From IMG/VR virus record IMGVR_UViG_3300032246_000177, positions 1 to 58,486 of that record: a stretch of DNA of 58,486 nucleotides; one strand, written 5' to 3'. Shown here in pieces: positions 48,091 through 57,584 of this stretch. The DNA is from a virus. The notes below the pieces were generated by a model. The model had not been told where the DNA came from, made no database searches, and was given only the letters and a program-made list of their open reading frames with translations. Position 1 is the stretch's first letter; the number at the start of each line of letters is the position of its first letter. Both the position numbers and the translations under genes were made by a program.

Positions 48091-48794
48091 TGAATTACAG
48101 TGAACTTTTTCAGCAAGTACAAGCGTATACAGAGAATATATTTCCTGATACGCTAGTAGAGCTATCTGGAAGTGCTAACTCTAGCTTGGTTAATGTAACC
48201 ACGCAGATTAACACTTTCATTCAGCAGGCTGAAGAACGTATATACAATACTGTTCAAATTCCTTCTTTGCGTAAGAATGTTACTGGCAATTGCTCTAGTA
48301 CTAGCAAGTACTTAGCTTGCCCTAATGACTATCTGTCAACATATTCATTGGCTGTTATTCAGGAAGATGGTAGTTACGAATACTTACTTAACAAAGATGT
48401 TAACTTTATTCGTCAAGCATATCCAGATCCTACTGCTACTGGTTTGCCTCGTTATTATGCTTTGTTTGGATCTAGATTAAATGATCCTAATGAGCTAACC
48501 TTTATTCTTGGTCCTACACCTGACGCTGCTTATGGTGCTGAGTTGCATTATTTCTATTATCCAGAATCAATTGTTACCGCTGGTACTTCATGGCTTGGTG
48601 ATAACTATTCTCCTGCCTTGTTGTATGGAACGCTTGTTGAAGCGTATACCTACATGAAAGGTGAAGTAGATATGCTTAGTGCATACAACACTAAGTATCA
48701 AGAAGCATTACAACAGCTTAATCGTTTAGGAACAGGACTTGAAAGAGGCGACGCCTATAGAGACGGGCAAGCTAAGATTAAAGTAAACCCGTAA
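48090..48794 (+). CDS. Tail adaptor (T7 gp11-like)
   Basis: 234 residues. YSELFQQVQAYTENIF, then INTFIQQAEERIYNTVQIPS, YLACPNDYLSTYSLAVIQED and ADYSPALLYGTLVEAYTYMK-like helix with DMLSAYNTKYQEALQQLNRL. This is the gp11-type tubular/adaptor family of short-tailed phages. Good position before the fibres. Confidence 0.75.
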   Translation: MNYSELFQQVQAYTENIFPDTLVELSGSANSSLVNVTTQINTFIQQAEERIYNTVQIPSLRKNVTGNCSSTSKYLACPNDYLSTYSLAVIQEDGSYEYLLNKDVNFIRQAYPDPTATGLPRYYALFGSRLNDPNELTFILGPTPDAAYGAELHYFYYPESIVTAGTSWLGDNYSPALLYGTLVEAYTYMKGEVDMLSAYNTKYQEALQQLNRLGTGLERGDAYRDGQAKIKVNP

Positions 48795-48817
48795 CACCAC
48801 TTATTTAGGAGTAAAAA

Positions 48818-49252
48818 ATGGCAATAACCCAAGCAATGTGTGACTCGTTTAAGGTGCAAATCCTTAGCGGTCAACAAAACTTAGTATCAGGCGCAAGCCC
48901 TGTATATAAATTAGCTTTGTACACTAGTTCAGCAACATTAAGTAATGCAACAGCTACTTATACTACGCTGAACGAAGTGTCTAGCTCTGGCTCTAATTAC
49001 ACTGCCGGTGGTAATACACTGACAATTAGTGCAAGCCCAGCTAGTACAGGTAACGTAGCATTCATGTCTTTTGCAAATAGCTCATGGACAAATGCAAACA
49101 TTACTGCTAACGGCGCTTTGATTTATAACAGCACTGCGAATACAGCAGTTGCGGTATTGGCTTTTGGCGCAGATAAAACTGCTACAAATGGTACTTTTAC
49201 TGTTATTTTCCCAACTGCCGACTCTACAAACGCTATCATCCGTATCGCCTAA
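48818..49252 (+). CDS. Tail-associated virion protein
   Basis: 144 residues with SD TAGGAG. MAITQAMCDSFKVQILSGQQ, then YKLALYTSSATLSNATATYT and VSSSGSNYTAGGNTLTIS; beta-rich. I recognise the MAITQAMC...YKLALYT start from many phages, next to fibre genes. Function unknown. Confidence 0.7.
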   Translation: MAITQAMCDSFKVQILSGQQNLVSGASPVYKLALYTSSATLSNATATYTTLNEVSSSGSNYTAGGNTLTISASPASTGNVAFMSFANSSWTNANITANGALIYNSTANTAVAVLAFGADKTATNGTFTVIFPTADSTNAIIRIA

Positions 49253-49264
49253 TAGGAGCCTGAC

Positions 49265-50620
49265 GTGGCTCTTATTCTTTCGGATCGTGTAAAGGTCAAT
49301 ACCACTACAACTGGTACTGGCACGGTTGTTCTTGCGTCTACTGCACCGACTGGCTATCAGTCTTTTGCAGTTATTGGGGATAACAATACAACTTACTACA
49401 CCATTGCTGGTCAAACGACTTCAGAATGGGAAGTAGGTATTGGCACGTACTATTTAGCCAACAGTTCTTTATCTAGAACCACAATCCTTGCATCAAGTAA
49501 TGCTAATGCTGCCGTAACATTTAGCGCTGGAACAAAAGATGTATTTGTTACTTATCCTGCTGAAAAGTCTGTTAACTATGACGCAAGCAATTTAGTAACA
49601 TTTACAGATACAGCGTTTGTACTTGCAAACGCAACCGATTCTACTAAAAAAGCTAAGTTTGACGCATCTGGTATTAATACAGGGCAAACAATTCTTTATA
49701 CATTACCACAACCTCCAGCTAATGCGGCTGCATCTACACTGGTTGATTTGCAGTCTACTCAAGCAATTAATGGTGCAAAAACATTTACGGGTTTAAATCA
49801 AAACTTTGGATCGTCGACAGGCAATACAACAACAAACATAGCATACGGTGCGGCAGCTAGCGGAAACACAAAAACAGTTAATATAGGAACTGCTGGTTTA
49901 TCAGGATCTATAACAAATATTACGGTTGGATCTGCGAATAGTACGACTACTACGGTCTATGGTAATGTATTAGTAAACCAAGTTCTAACAGTTGGTGCTA
50001 ACTCCGCTTTAGGTGGCGTTACAAACCCAGTTGTTGCTATGACTGGAAGTGCTAATAACTATATTCAAGGATATATTTACAACCTAAGTAACCTAGCATA
50101 TTCTTCTGCGGATATGGTTGTTTATCCAAACAATGGTACGGATACTGCTGGTTGGGTTGACATGGGTATTACAAGCTTGGCATACAACCAAGCAGCGTAC
50201 GCTGTAACAGGCCCAAATGAAGGCTATATCTTCATGTCTGCGCCAGCAAATACATCATCTGGTAACTTGGTATTTGCAACCGATTCTACTGGCGCTGTCA
50301 ATGCAATGCAGTTTTACACTGGCGGTTTTGCTCAGACTAAAGCTAACGTAGCAATGACATTGAGCAACGCCGGAACATTGACTGTTAAAGGTTCAATTAA
50401 AGCAAACTCTACTGGCTTTATATTTCCAGATAATACAACTCAGTCAAGCGCAGCGGTAAGTCCATATGCTGGTAATAGCTCAATTGTTTTAAACAACGTA
50501 AACATTACTTCAAATGCAAACATAGCCGCTGGCCAAAACGGATTTTCAGTAGGTCCAGTAACAACTGCAAATGGTGTATCTGTAACCATTGCTAGCGGAC
50601 AACGATGGGTGGTTATCTAA
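49265..50620 (+). CDS. Tail fibre protein
   Basis: 451 residues from a GTG. The first ~110 residues (MALILSDRVKVNTTTTGTGT, SFAVIGDNNTTYYTI, TYYLANSSLSRTTIL) form a collar-like domain. The rest is Ser/Thr/Asn/Gly-rich with IAYGAAASGNTKTVNIGTAG repeats typical of fibre shafts. SD TAGGAG precedes. First of the fibre cluster. Confidence 0.75.
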   Translation: MALILSDRVKVNTTTTGTGTVVLASTAPTGYQSFAVIGDNNTTYYTIAGQTTSEWEVGIGTYYLANSSLSRTTILASSNANAAVTFSAGTKDVFVTYPAEKSVNYDASNLVTFTDTAFVLANATDSTKKAKFDASGINTGQTILYTLPQPPANAAASTLVDLQSTQAINGAKTFTGLNQNFGSSTGNTTTNIAYGAAASGNTKTVNIGTAGLSGSITNITVGSANSTTTTVYGNVLVNQVLTVGANSALGGVTNPVVAMTGSANNYIQGYIYNLSNLAYSSADMVVYPNNGTDTAGWVDMGITSLAYNQAAYAVTGPNEGYIFMSAPANTSSGNLVFATDSTGAVNAMQFYTGGFAQTKANVAMTLSNAGTLTVKGSIKANSTGFIFPDNTTQSSAAVSPYAGNSSIVLNNVNITSNANIAAGQNGFSVGPVTTANGVSVTIASGQRWVVI

Positions 50621-50866
50621 ATGTCTACCATTACTATTGGAAACGGCGTTGCTAATGCTGTAACCTATACGGCAGATACAACTGGAAACTTGGTGTTTAC
50701 TGCTACGGGTGGAGTAGTTAATGCATCTTCTATGAACGGTGCTGTTGCAATACCGTCTGGTACAACTAATAATAGACCTACTGGTGTAAACGGAATTATT
50801 CGATATAACACATCAACAGCTAATCTTGAAGCCTATGTCGGCGGATCTTGGGTAACTTTTCCTTAA
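50621..50866 (+). CDS. Short fibre module, no glycine-rich tip
   Basis: 81 residues directly after the fibre stop. It holds the shared module TTNNRPTGVNGIIRYNTSTA, NLEAYVGGSWVTFP and stops there, lacking the glycine-rich part present in its relatives at 50869, 52765, 53835 and 55815. It could be a deleted copy or a linker protein. Confidence 0.65.
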   Translation: MSTITIGNGVANAVTYTADTTGNLVFTATGGVVNASSMNGAVAIPSGTTNNRPTGVNGIIRYNTSTANLEAYVGGSWVTFP

Positions 50867-50868
50867 TT

Positions 50869-51867
50869 ATGTCTACTATTAGCACAGGAAACACCACATC
50901 TACAGCCATTGTTATTACTGGTGATACAACCGGTAATTTGGTTTTGTCTGCTACAAGCAATCTTGTTAGCATGAGTACAAATACTGGCGGTTTTGCATGC
51001 CCTACGGGAACTACAGCTCAACGCCCTGCGTCCCCAACCAACGGCATGATTAGATATAACACCGATTCTGGATATGGTTTAGAAGGTTATATTGGTGGCG
51101 CATGGACGACTATTAAATCAGCTACATACACGGCTCAATATTTAGTGGTTGCTGGTGGTGGTAATGGTGGTGGACCCGGCGGTGGCGCTGGTGGTCGTTT
51201 AACTAGTACTGCAACATTAACTCCTGGAACCGTATATACCATCACTATTGGTGGTTCTGCGTCAAACTCTAGTATTACTGGATCTGGATTGTCTTCAATC
51301 ATTGCTGTTGGTGGTGGTAGTGGTAACGGTAATGGTGGTTCTGGTGGTGGTGAAGATAGAAACCAAGGCACTAGAGGCACTGGATACGGTACTGGTATTC
51401 CGGGACAAGGTAATAATGGTGGTTTAAGAGATGGAACAATTGGTAACGCTAACGGTGGTGGCGGTGGAGCTGGTGCTGTTGGAGGAGATGGTTCTGGTAC
51501 AACCGGCGGTGCTGGCGGTGCTGGATCGGCTAACCCAATAACTGGATCTACTGTTGGTCAAAATTCAGGCGGAACATACTATATTGCTGGTGGTGGCGGA
51601 GGCGGAGGTCTTGGCGCTGGCGGTGCTGGTGGTTTAGGTGGTGGTGGCGCAGGAACAACAAGTACTGGAGGCGGTAACGGAACGGCTAATACTGGTGGCG
51701 GTGGTGGAGGTATTATTGCAAGCGGTCCCGGTAACGGCGGTTCTGGTGTAGCCGTACTTTCTGTACCAACGGCAAGCTACTCAGGAGTGTATACAAACGC
51801 TACAATTACTACTTCTGGTTCTAATACACTACTTACATTTACAACTAGCGGTACATATACAGCTTAA
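50869..51867 (+). CDS. Glycine-rich tail fibre/adhesin 1
   Basis: 332 residues from the ATG at 50869. Shared module GTTAQRPASPTNGMIRYNTD, then YLVVAGGGNGGGPGGGAG and further Gly-rich stretches to ~residue 300, ending with TTSGSNTLLTFTTSGTYTA. Glycine-rich loops alternating with short conserved parts recall polyglycine-II adhesins such as T2/S16 gp38 that recognise receptors. Likely host-range determinant. Confidence 0.75.
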   Translation: MSTISTGNTTSTAIVITGDTTGNLVLSATSNLVSMSTNTGGFACPTGTTAQRPASPTNGMIRYNTDSGYGLEGYIGGAWTTIKSATYTAQYLVVAGGGNGGGPGGGAGGRLTSTATLTPGTVYTITIGGSASNSSITGSGLSSIIAVGGGSGNGNGGSGGGEDRNQGTRGTGYGTGIPGQGNNGGLRDGTIGNANGGGGGAGAVGGDGSGTTGGAGGAGSANPITGSTVGQNSGGTYYIAGGGGGGGLGAGGAGGLGGGGAGTTSTGGGNGTANTGGGGGGIIASGPGNGGSGVAVLSVPTASYSGVYTNATITTSGSNTLLTFTTSGTYTA

Positions 51868-51882
51868 AAGGAGCAATAAAAC

Positions 51883-52290
51883 ATGTCATATTTTGCAAAA
51901 TGCGAGGCAACTTCAGAAGCCTCTAAGTTCTTAGTAACTGAAGTTATCGCTGCGGATCAAGAATTTGTTGATGGGCAACCTGGTTTTTGGGTACAGACGT
52001 CATACAACACTTATGGAAACGTGCATTACGCACCATCTCCTCCCGCAGAACCTCATACACCTGATGGCGGAATCCCACTCCGTGCTAACTATGCGGGTAT
52101 TGGTTTTACATACGATAACTCTTATGTTATTGACGGCGTTGTTGGTGTGTTTTATGCACCGCAGCCATACCCATCTTGGATCTTAAATACTTCAACCTTC
52201 TTATGGGAAGCTCCAGTACCTTATCCAACAGATGGCGGCGTATACACATGGGATGAAGCTACTCAATCTTGGGTTTTAGTAACACCTTAA
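51883..52290 (+). CDS. Fibre-associated protein
   Basis: 135 residues with SD AAGGAGC. MSYFAKCEATSEASKFLVTE, then FVDGQPGFWVQTSYNTYGNV, FTYDNSYVIDGVVGVFYAPQ and SWILNTSTFLWEAPVPYP, matching a common phage protein found among fibre genes. Possibly a chaperone or accessory tip. Confidence 0.7.
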   Translation: MSYFAKCEATSEASKFLVTEVIAADQEFVDGQPGFWVQTSYNTYGNVHYAPSPPAEPHTPDGGIPLRANYAGIGFTYDNSYVIDGVVGVFYAPQPYPSWILNTSTFLWEAPVPYPTDGGVYTWDEATQSWVLVTP

Positions 52291-52299
52291 GGACTTGCC

Positions 52300-52761
52300 A
52301 TGACGGTTATTGTTGACGGAACAAATGGAATAACTTCTTCGGGTGGCGATACAAATGCAACTTTGTCTTCAAGCACGTCTATTACAACCCCTATATTAAA
52401 ATCTACTACCGCAAACGCAGCAACATTTCAAAATACTAGCGGTGTACAGATAGGTATATTGTGTCGTGCTTGGATTTATTTGTATGACAATGGGACTACT
52501 GTAACCATCAACAATTCGTTTAATGTTGCAAACGTAACTCGCACCGCTACTTGTGACTATACGATTAACTTTACTAATGCTATGCCATCCGCTAACTATG
52601 CGGTTGTTGGTACTGCTGGTTTAAATACAACGTCTATGCGTAACGTAGCATTACCTTGGAATACAACCCCTCCTGGTACTGGTTCTTTTAGAATACAAAT
52701 TGTGACTGCTGACGGTTCTTTAGGCCCTAATGGTGTACTCTGTGTATCTGTTTTTGCATAG
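52300..52761 (+). CDS. Tail fibre protein, short
   Basis: 153 residues. MTVIVDGTNGITSSGGDTNA is a frequent start of phage fibre proteins. Then RAWIYLYDNGTTVTINNSFN and a beta-rich tail YTINFTNAMPSANYAVVGTA. No glycine-rich tip. Confidence 0.75.
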   Translation: MTVIVDGTNGITSSGGDTNATLSSSTSITTPILKSTTANAATFQNTSGVQIGILCRAWIYLYDNGTTVTINNSFNVANVTRTATCDYTINFTNAMPSANYAVVGTAGLNTTSMRNVALPWNTTPPGTGSFRIQIVTADGSLGPNGVLCVSVFA

Positions 52762-52764
52762 CTT

Positions 52765-53838
52765 ATGTCCACAATCAATGCACAAGCCGGAAATTCTTCA
52801 TCCATCTCAGCTATTATTAAAAGTTCTGATGGTACGGCTAACCTTGCGTTGCAAACAAATGGATCTAATGCGGTAGTAATAAACAACACTCAAGATGCTA
52901 ATTTTACTTCTACTGGCGCTGTAACGCTTCCTGCTGGTACAACTAACAATAGACCTACTGCTGTTAACGGCATGATTAGGTATAACACAACATACTCACT
53001 GATTGAGGCTTATGTAAATGGAGCGTGGGTTGCTGTTACTGGATCTTATACTTATGATGTGTCCTACCTTATAGTTTCTGGAGGTGCTTCAGGTGGTGCT
53101 TCTACGTATGCATCTGGATCAGGAGCTGGTGGGGGTGGTGGTGGTGCTGGTGGTTTGTTAACTGGAACTACTACACTAAGTATTGGAACGGCTTATACAA
53201 TTACTGTTGGTGGTGGCGGGGCAGGAGTTGGAGGTTCAGCAAATAATTATTTTCAAGGAAACCAAGGTTCAAACTCTTCTGCATTTAGTTTAACTGCTGT
53301 TGGCGGTGGAGCTGGTGCAAGTCCGGGCGGCGTGGGTATTGCTGGAGGTTCTGGCGGCGGTGGTGGTTATATAGGAGCAGGAGGAGCGGCAACATCAGGT
53401 CAGGGTAATGCCGGAGGTAGTGGGCAAGGCGGTACACAACCCTATACTGGCGGTGGTGGAGGAGGCGCTGGACAAGCTGGTAATACTGGTGGTCAAGGTG
53501 TTGGCGGTAATGGTAGTGCATCATCTATTACAGGATCTTCCATAACATATGCTGGTGGTGGCGGAGCATCTAACTATAGCGGTGGAGCTTATGCCGGTGG
53601 ATCTGGTGGTGGTGGCACTGGTGGTACAAACGGCACAAATGGCTCTACTAATTTAGGTGGTGGCGGTGGCGCAGCGGGTGGTGGTACATATACATCTGGA
53701 GCTGGCGGTTCTGGCGTTGTTATTGTTTCTATACCAACAACTAGTTATTCAAATGTAACGACTGGCTCTCCAACAGTAACAACATCAGGTTCAAATACAA
53801 TTTTAAAATACACAGCATCTGGGACATATACAGCATGA
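52765..53838 (+). CDS. Glycine-rich tail fibre/adhesin 2
   Basis: 357 residues. N-terminal MSTINAQAGNSSSISAIIKS, shared module GTTNNRPTAVNGMIRYNTTY, then Gly-rich segments (residues ~110-330) and a SGVVIVSIPTTSYSN end with TTSGSNTILKYTASGTYTA. Paralogue of the genes at 50869, 53835 and 55815. ATGA overlap with the next copy. Confidence 0.75.
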   Translation: MSTINAQAGNSSSISAIIKSSDGTANLALQTNGSNAVVINNTQDANFTSTGAVTLPAGTTNNRPTAVNGMIRYNTTYSLIEAYVNGAWVAVTGSYTYDVSYLIVSGGASGGASTYASGSGAGGGGGGAGGLLTGTTTLSIGTAYTITVGGGGAGVGGSANNYFQGNQGSNSSAFSLTAVGGGAGASPGGVGIAGGSGGGGGYIGAGGAATSGQGNAGGSGQGGTQPYTGGGGGGAGQAGNTGGQGVGGNGSASSITGSSITYAGGGGASNYSGGAYAGGSGGGGTGGTNGTNGSTNLGGGGGAAGGGTYTSGAGGSGVVIVSIPTTSYSNVTTGSPTVTTSGSNTILKYTASGTYTA

Positions 53839-54899
53839 CAACTTTTATTAATGCTTCTACATCTGGGTTAACAGAAATGGCTGATGCTTCTGGGGTACTT
53901 CAACTTCAGACTGCAAACACTGCTGCTATTACTATTGGTACAGATCAAAATGCAAACTTTACTTCTACTGGCGCAGTTATTTTGCCTAATGGAACTACTA
54001 ATAATAGACCGACTGGCGTTAATGGCATGATTCGTTACAACACTACAAGTGCGGTTTTGGAAGGTTATATTAACGGCGCATGGATCACCATTAAATCATC
54101 AACATATACAGCATCTTATTTAATTGTGGCTGGAGGTGGTGGCGGTGGTAATAGAGCGCAAAGAGGTGGCGGTGGCGGTGGCGCAGGAGGATTACTAGCT
54201 AATACAACAACTTTAATTGGTGGAACTGTATATACATTTACTGTTGGGGCTGGCGGTGCTGGTGCAGCGGCTGGAGTTAATACATCAGGAGCGCAAGGAT
54301 CTAATTCTTCAGCATTTAGTTTAACTGCCATAGGCGGTGGTTATGGCGATGCTTTTGGAGCTGGAGGTGCTGGTGGTTCGGGAGGCGGCGGATCTGGCGC
54401 TGGAGGCGCTGGTGGATCTGCTACATCAGGACAAGGGTCAGTAGGCGGCGCTGGCGGCGGATCTTACGGTGGTGGAGGTGGCGGGGGTGCTGGTGGTGGC
54501 GGCACGGATGGAGTAACGCAACAAGGCGGTCCCGGAGGAAATGGTTTAGCCTCTTCTATTACTGGAAGCTCAGTAACTCGTGCTGGTGGTGGTGGCGGTT
54601 GTGGTACTAATGCCGCTTCTAATGCTGGTAGTGGTGGTGCTGGAGGAACTGGTGGTGGCGGTGCGGGTTCTGGTGCAAGAGATACAGGACCTAATGCTTC
54701 AAGCGGCACAGTAAATACAGGCGGTGGTGGCGGTGGCGCAGATACTCAAGCATCTGGAGCAGGTGGGTCTGGTGTAATAGTTCTTTCTGTACCAACTACA
54801 AACTATTCATCTACATATACTGGTTCAAACGTTTCTGTAACAACAAGCGGAGCAAATACAATTATGCAATTTTTCTCTAGTGGCACTTACACAGCCTAA
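53835..54899 (+). CDS. Glycine-rich tail fibre/adhesin 3
   Basis: 354 residues. FTSTGAVILPNGTTNNRPTG, MIRYNTTSAVLEGYINGAWI and a long Gly-rich stretch, ending SGVIVLSVPTTNYSS and TTSGANTIMQFFSSGTYTA. Closely related to adhesin 2, supporting tandem duplication followed by divergence of loops. Confidence 0.75.
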   Translation: MTTFINASTSGLTEMADASGVLQLQTANTAAITIGTDQNANFTSTGAVILPNGTTNNRPTGVNGMIRYNTTSAVLEGYINGAWITIKSSTYTASYLIVAGGGGGGNRAQRGGGGGGAGGLLANTTTLIGGTVYTFTVGAGGAGAAAGVNTSGAQGSNSSAFSLTAIGGGYGDAFGAGGAGGSGGGGSGAGGAGGSATSGQGSVGGAGGGSYGGGGGGGAGGGGTDGVTQQGGPGGNGLASSITGSSVTRAGGGGGCGTNAASNAGSGGAGGTGGGGAGSGARDTGPNASSGTVNTGGGGGGADTQASGAGGSGVIVLSVPTTNYSSTYTGSNVSVTTSGANTIMQFFSSGTYTA

Positions 54900-54901
54900 T
54901 T

Positions 54902-55804
54902 ATGTTTGGATTTAACCCATTTGCCTCGGCTCCCTTTGCAGATACAGGGGGAGTTGTATCCGTTTCAGTAAGCGTTAATGTTACTGGGGTACAAGCCGTT
55001 GGGTATTTAGGCACTGCAAGTGTAACAGGTTCAGCTAATGTATCCGTAACAGGCACTCAAGCTATTGGTTATGTAGGCACAGTAAATACCGCTGCTGGTG
55101 TAGGAGTTCTTGTTACTGGAGTCCAAGGTGTAGGTCAAGTAGGTACTGTAAATACCACTGCAGGCGCAAACGTGCCCGTAACAGGCGTTCAAGGCATAGG
55201 TCAGGTAGGCACTGTAACCGTACAAATAGGCTCTTTTGCTTATGTAACAGGCGTTCAAGCTGTAGGACAAACTGGAACTGCTAGGGTCACAGGAAGTGCA
55301 AATGTATTAGTAACTGGTGTTGTAGGTGTAACCCAGCTAGGCACCGCTTCCGTAACTGCCGCAGCAAACGTATCTGTAACTGGAGTCCAAGCAGTAGGTA
55401 AAGTAGGCACTGTAACTGTAGCGGCAAATGCTAATGCTTATGTAACAGGCATACAAGGTATTGGTCAACTGGGAACTGTTTCTGTAAAAGGTACTGCTAA
55501 TATATCTCTAACAGGCGTTCAGGGCGTTGGTCAGTTGGGTAATGTAAGTATCCAATTAACCCAAAATATTAGGGTTACTGGGGTTCAAGCAGTAGGCTAT
55601 GTAGGCAATGCAAGGGTTACTGGCAACGCTAATATCTACTTAACAGGCGTTCAAGCACAGGGTATAATCGGTCAAGTGCTAGTTTGGGGACAAATTCCGG
55701 ATGTGCCGGACCCCGGCTGGACAAATATAGACGATGATTCAGGATCTGGTTGGAGTCAAATTGATGACTTAGAAACCACAAATTGGGAACTTATAGCAGC
55801 ATAA
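54902..55804 (+). CDS. Repeat virion protein (VTGVQ repeats)
   Basis: 300 residues. ~11 tandem repeats of about 22-25 residues based on VTGVQAVGYLGTASVTGSAN, with GVQ/GTV and NVSVTG elements. The last ~40 residues are acidic and Trp-rich (DPGWTNIDDDSGSGWSQIDD). Such beta repeats would form an extended spike or stalk. Between two adhesin genes, so a fibre part is likely. Confidence 0.75.
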   Translation: MFGFNPFASAPFADTGGVVSVSVSVNVTGVQAVGYLGTASVTGSANVSVTGTQAIGYVGTVNTAAGVGVLVTGVQGVGQVGTVNTTAGANVPVTGVQGIGQVGTVTVQIGSFAYVTGVQAVGQTGTARVTGSANVLVTGVVGVTQLGTASVTAAANVSVTGVQAVGKVGTVTVAANANAYVTGIQGIGQLGTVSVKGTANISLTGVQGVGQLGNVSIQLTQNIRVTGVQAVGYVGNARVTGNANIYLTGVQAQGIIGQVLVWGQIPDVPDPGWTNIDDDSGSGWSQIDDLETTNWELIAA

Positions 55805-55814
55805 AGGAAAATAA

Positions 55815-57170
55815 ATGCCATCAACCTATTCAACATCGCTCAAACTAGAGCTTATCGGTAACGGCGAACAAGCCGGTGCTTGGGGTACGACCACTAATAA
55901 CAACTTAGGAACTCTCCTAGAGCAAGCCATTACTGGTGTGTTGCCATTAACTATTTACGGTGATACTACTCTTACAAACTACAATGGTTTATCAGATGAA
56001 GCCCGCAATGCGGTGCTGTTTTTAACTGGTAACTTGACTTCTTCTGCTAACGTCATTGCCCCATCTGGACAACAAAAAGTATACATTGTCCGTAACTTTA
56101 CTGGCAATACAGTTAATATTAAAACAACCTCTGGAAACGCTGTCTCTCTAACAAATGCTGCCTCTGCAGTAGTATTTACTGATGGAACAGATTTTTATTC
56201 GGCAACAACTTTAAACTTTATTGATGGTAATTTAACTGTTACTGGCACTACTACTTTGGGTGGTACATTAACAGCGAATAGCACAGTAGTTCTTAAAGGT
56301 GATGTTTTTTGTAATAGCAATACTGGCCAAATTTATTTACCATCAGGAAATACAGCATCTAGGAATAATTCAGCTCCTGTCAATGGTTTAATTCGCTATA
56401 ACTCTACTGGTAACTTTTTTGAAGGCTATGCAAATAGCACTTGGATTAAATTTGTTGTACAAAACCAAGCTGGATACACTATTAATTATTTAGTTGTTGC
56501 TGGCGGCGGTGGCTCTGGCGGTGGTCAAGGTGGTGGTGGCGCTGGTGGTGCCGGTCAAGTAATTTCTAGTTCATCTTTTGTTGTTCAAGGATCTACGACT
56601 TGGACTGTATATATTGGTGGTGGTGGTGCTGGTGGAAGCGCTGGAACATCAGGAACAGCCAGCTATATTACAGGCGTTGCCAATGCTTCTACTGGTGGTG
56701 GTGGTGGTACTATTTCGCCCGACCAAAATGCTGGTGGTAATGGTGGTGCATCAGGAAACGGTTATGCTGGCGCAAGTGGGTCATACAATCCAAATCAATA
56801 TTCTGGCGGTGGTGGTGGTGCCGCTGCTGCAGCAAGTGGCAATAGCGGTGGTATTGGTGTAAACACTACTATTAGAGGCACATCAGAATACTTTGGCGGT
56901 GGCGGCGGCGGTACATCTAGTGGTTCAGGAGGTGCTGGCGGTGGCGGAACTGGAGCTGGAGTTGGTGCTGGAACGGCTGGAAGTGTAAATTCTGGCGGTG
57001 GTGGCGGCGGTGGTAATAATAACGGTGTAAATAATGGTGGTTCTGGAGTAGTAATTTTACAGTTCCCAACCGCTTACTATTCTGGCGTTATTACAGGATC
57101 TCCAACAGTTACCACTAGTGGGGCAAATACTATCCTTACATTTACTGGATCAGGAACGTATCAATTATGA
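55815..57170 (+). CDS. Glycine-rich tail fibre/adhesin 4
   Basis: 451 residues. N-terminal domain of ~120 residues (STYSTSLKLELIGNGEQAGA, WGTTTNNNLGTLLEQAITGV), then NTASRNNSAPVNGLIRYNST, and the Gly-rich part (YLVVAGGGGSGGGQGGGG) with the common SGVVILQFPTAYYSG and TTSGANTILTFTGSGTYQL end. The N-terminal domain is a frequent virion-anchoring domain. Last of four related adhesins. Confidence 0.75.
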   Translation: MPSTYSTSLKLELIGNGEQAGAWGTTTNNNLGTLLEQAITGVLPLTIYGDTTLTNYNGLSDEARNAVLFLTGNLTSSANVIAPSGQQKVYIVRNFTGNTVNIKTTSGNAVSLTNAASAVVFTDGTDFYSATTLNFIDGNLTVTGTTTLGGTLTANSTVVLKGDVFCNSNTGQIYLPSGNTASRNNSAPVNGLIRYNSTGNFFEGYANSTWIKFVVQNQAGYTINYLVVAGGGGSGGGQGGGGAGGAGQVISSSSFVVQGSTTWTVYIGGGGAGGSAGTSGTASYITGVANASTGGGGGTISPDQNAGGNGGASGNGYAGASGSYNPNQYSGGGGGAAAAASGNSGGIGVNTTIRGTSEYFGGGGGGTSSGSGGAGGGGTGAGVGAGTAGSVNSGGGGGGGNNNGVNNGGSGVVILQFPTAYYSGVITGSPTVTTSGANTILTFTGSGTYQL

Positions 57171-57379
57171 TTATTGAACAACAAGCTAAAGAGCTATCTC
57201 CAGAAGTTACAGAAGTTGCAACCAAGGTTGAGATCTATTGCCCAAATTGCAGTCGGGATGTAGACGAAACCGAGTTAACTGCAAAACAATGTAACGACTG
57301 TGGCGCAGATTTAACGCAGCCTGAACAGCATGTAGCGGTTGCAGTAACCTCGGTGCCTGTTATTGGTATTACTTGGTAG
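57167..57379 (+). CDS. Small zinc-ribbon protein
   Basis: 70 residues. IYCPNCSRDVDETELTAKQC and NDCGADL give a CxxC...CxxC zinc-binding pattern. ATGA overlap with the fibre stop. Function unknown; often found at the end of fibre operons of aquatic phages. Confidence 0.7.
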   Translation: MIIEQQAKELSPEVTEVATKVEIYCPNCSRDVDETELTAKQCNDCGADLTQPEQHVAVAVTSVPVIGITW

Positions 57380-57380
57380 C

Positions 57381-57584
57381 ATGAAACGTAACGCTATGGG
57401 TGCTATGCACTCGAAGACCATGTGGTTTTCCCTTGCTATGGTAATTCTTGGCGTGGTATATGATAACTTTTCGTATTTACAAGATGTTATTAACCCCAAG
57501 TACTACGGATCAATCTTTATTGGAATTGGTATTATCTGCGCAGTTTTAAGGTTTTATACAACTATGCCATTGGATGAAAAATGA
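57381..57584 (+). CDS. Holin candidate (DUF7940-like)
   Basis: 67 residues from the ATG at 57381. MHSKTMWFSLAMVILGVVYD and YYGSIFIGIGIICAVLRFYT are two hydrophobic helices with a short polar loop and a charged tail PLDEK. I recognise this as the DUF7940 pattern near lysis genes. A holin lets the lysis enzyme cross the inner membrane. Confidence 0.75.
   Translation: MKRNAMGAMHSKTMWFSLAMVILGVVYDNFSYLQDVINPKYYGSIFIGIGIICAVLRFYTTMPLDEK

Noticed and set aside
53080-53700. Tandem GGT/GGC repeats as separate DNA element
   Set aside because: They are codons of glycine-rich adhesin loops; codon variation shows selection at the protein level.
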